Positions 21,110 through 22,096 of a stretch of DNA of 22,096 nt are shown here, one piece after another. The stretch is from Didymodactylos carnosus (lineage: Eukaryota; Rotifera; Eurotatoria; Philodinida; Philodinidae): the NCBI GenBank assembly GCA_905250885.1, contig CAJNOQ010002934.1:1-22096 (forward strand), written 5' to 3'. Position numbers and translations under genes: made by a program. Positions within the stretch are counted from its first letter, which is position 1, and the number at the start of each line of letters is the position of its first letter. The notes beneath the pieces were generated by a model. The model saw only the letters and a program-made list of their open reading frames with translations, did not search any database and was not told the origin of the DNA.

Positions 21110-21285
21110 AATCTTAAAAAAATCTTTCGACAAAATAACTGATGGTGAGATGTTACTAATCTTGGTGAAGTTTTATAAAATCTTAAATTTTCGGATCTCA
21201 CAATCTTAGCAAAATTTGTCTAAGATTTTCGACAAATGTCAGCGAAATCTTAGAAATATCTTAATAAGATCTTCCTGACATCTTA
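21110..21285. repeat. AATCTTA-rich interspersed tract
   Basis: Within about 175 bp, AATCTTA or close variants recur about eight times in both orientations: near 21110, 21125, 21157, 21180, 21204, an inverted CTAAGATT near 21221, 21246 and 21279. One pair forms a perfect stem (AATCTTAG/CTAAGATT), and ATGTCAG/CTGACAT encloses several units. It looks like a degenerate short repeat or structured transposon end. Confidence 0.4.
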
Positions 21286-21784
21286 CCAACGTTCGAGTAA
21301 GTTTCTCACTATAGTATAGATGCCCATGCCAGAAGAAAGATTGGCCGGTTATGAGCGAAAAAGTTTTTGTCTTAGTCGAGTCCAAAGATTAATAAACTTA
21401 AAATATTGCAGTCGAAAATAAGAACAGAGCGAGGCAGCAATATTATTCATCAAATTAGATTACTATTCATCTCTTTTTAGTTTCTCTCTCTCTTTTGCCC
21501 GAAATTTTGACGAAATTATTATTATATTTAGTAATTCAGAAACAGAGACAGCCACTGAAATATATAATGATGTCTATCGTATTATGCTTGGTAACCTCTT
21601 TATTCTATCTATTCAAGACAGTACACAGGTACTCAACGTCTTATTTTGTGATCTAGACTGTCGAAGAGATTAGCTTCAAAAAAATTTTATAGCTTTTTCT
21701 AAACTAGTTTTTCAATAGTTTAAACTTTTCTTATGCAACGGCTTTTTAGAAAACATTTTAAAAACCAAGAAAGAATCAAAGTAC

Positions 21785-21800
21785 ATCGATTATAATCGAT
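21785..21800. repeat. 16-bp perfect palindrome
   Basis: ATCGATTATAATCGAT is identical to its reverse complement. This is the symmetry expected of a dimeric DNA-binding site, but also of chance in AT-rich DNA. Confidence 0.5.
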
Positions 21801-21989
21801 TTTTGATACTTTTTTAACTTGTATGTTTACAGTTAATCGTAATAAACTATTTCGAAATTACTAACTTGATTTATTAAAAGTTTTACTTGTTAGTTTATCG
21901 AAACAAAGCCATTAATTGAATAGCTTTTTTTGTGAATCATTTAAGAACTTCTAAGTTTATAAGATAAACAGCACAGTTTTTTAGTGCGA

Positions 21990-22096
21990 ACATTGTGTGT
22001 GAAAGTCTTTTTTATGGAAGTGACAACTTATACACAGAAACTAGACGTCTAAGTTTGAGTTTTTACTTCCATAAAAAAGACTTTCACACACAATGT
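21990..22096. repeat. Perfect 32-bp inverted repeat at window end
   Basis: 21990-22021 (starting ACATTGTGTGTGAAAG) is the exact reverse complement of 22065-22096, with a 43-nt spacer. The spacer itself holds the palindrome TAGACGTCTA (22042-22051) near the centre of symmetry. The right arm ends on the last base given, so the repeat may continue outside. No arm divergence implies a recent foldback or MITE copy, or an artefact of inverted read joining. Confidence 0.8.

Larger units (their letters stand above)
20096..21989. other. Repeat-rich flank without a gene
   Basis: No coding frame is supported. It contains the GC-rich hairpin, the AATCTTA-rich tract and the AT palindrome listed separately, in otherwise AT-rich sequence. 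Confidence 0.5.

Overview
The window looks like nuclear DNA of an AT-rich invertebrate animal. It carries part of a spliced gene whose C-terminal half reads as a nuclear-receptor ligand-binding domain, a protein family restricted to animals. Three of the four mapped introns are very short (62-75 bp) and have clean GT...AG ends. The hinge is Ser/Asn/Thr-rich with a 20-residue Asn run, and the flanks are full of A/T-rich low complexity. This style fits rotifers (bdelloid-like) best, with flatworms or another AT-rich invertebrate as alternatives; the assignment is an inference.

Layout. 1-1741 is a somewhat less AT-rich, gene-free stretch ending in a 283-bp MITE-like inverted repeat. 1742-10297 is about 8.6 kb of very AT-rich, microsatellite-rich DNA with no convincing exon. 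It includes a 136-bp foldback at 9494-9629 and ends in a strong splice acceptor, so it is best read as part of a large intron of the gene that follows. 10298-13670 holds five exons, joined by four introns, giving 956 residues of a 5'-partial nuclear receptor of NR2 (TLX/dissatisfaction-like) type: a long disordered hinge, then the ligand-binding domain and the stop codon. Its DNA-binding domain is not recognisable in the window. A poly(A) signal candidate lies at 13931. 13671-16800 is AT-rich 3' flank with several small hairpins.

17.2-22.1 kb is an accessory region built of repeats. It contains a ~130-bp long hairpin (17261-17388), a possible LINE 3' end, and a 2.2-kb element bounded by Tc1/mariner-like terminal inverted repeats (CAGT... 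flanked by TA) with no transposase ORF. Inside that element are a second large inverted repeat and a run of back-to-back small hairpins. Further right are a GC-rich hairpin, an AATCTTA-rich tract and a perfect 32-bp inverted repeat that ends on the last base of the window.

There is one supported protein-coding gene. No tRNA, rRNA, CRISPR array, operon or multi-gene system is visible. The points most worth following up are the diverged receptor with its missing DNA-binding domain, and the nested inverted-repeat element.
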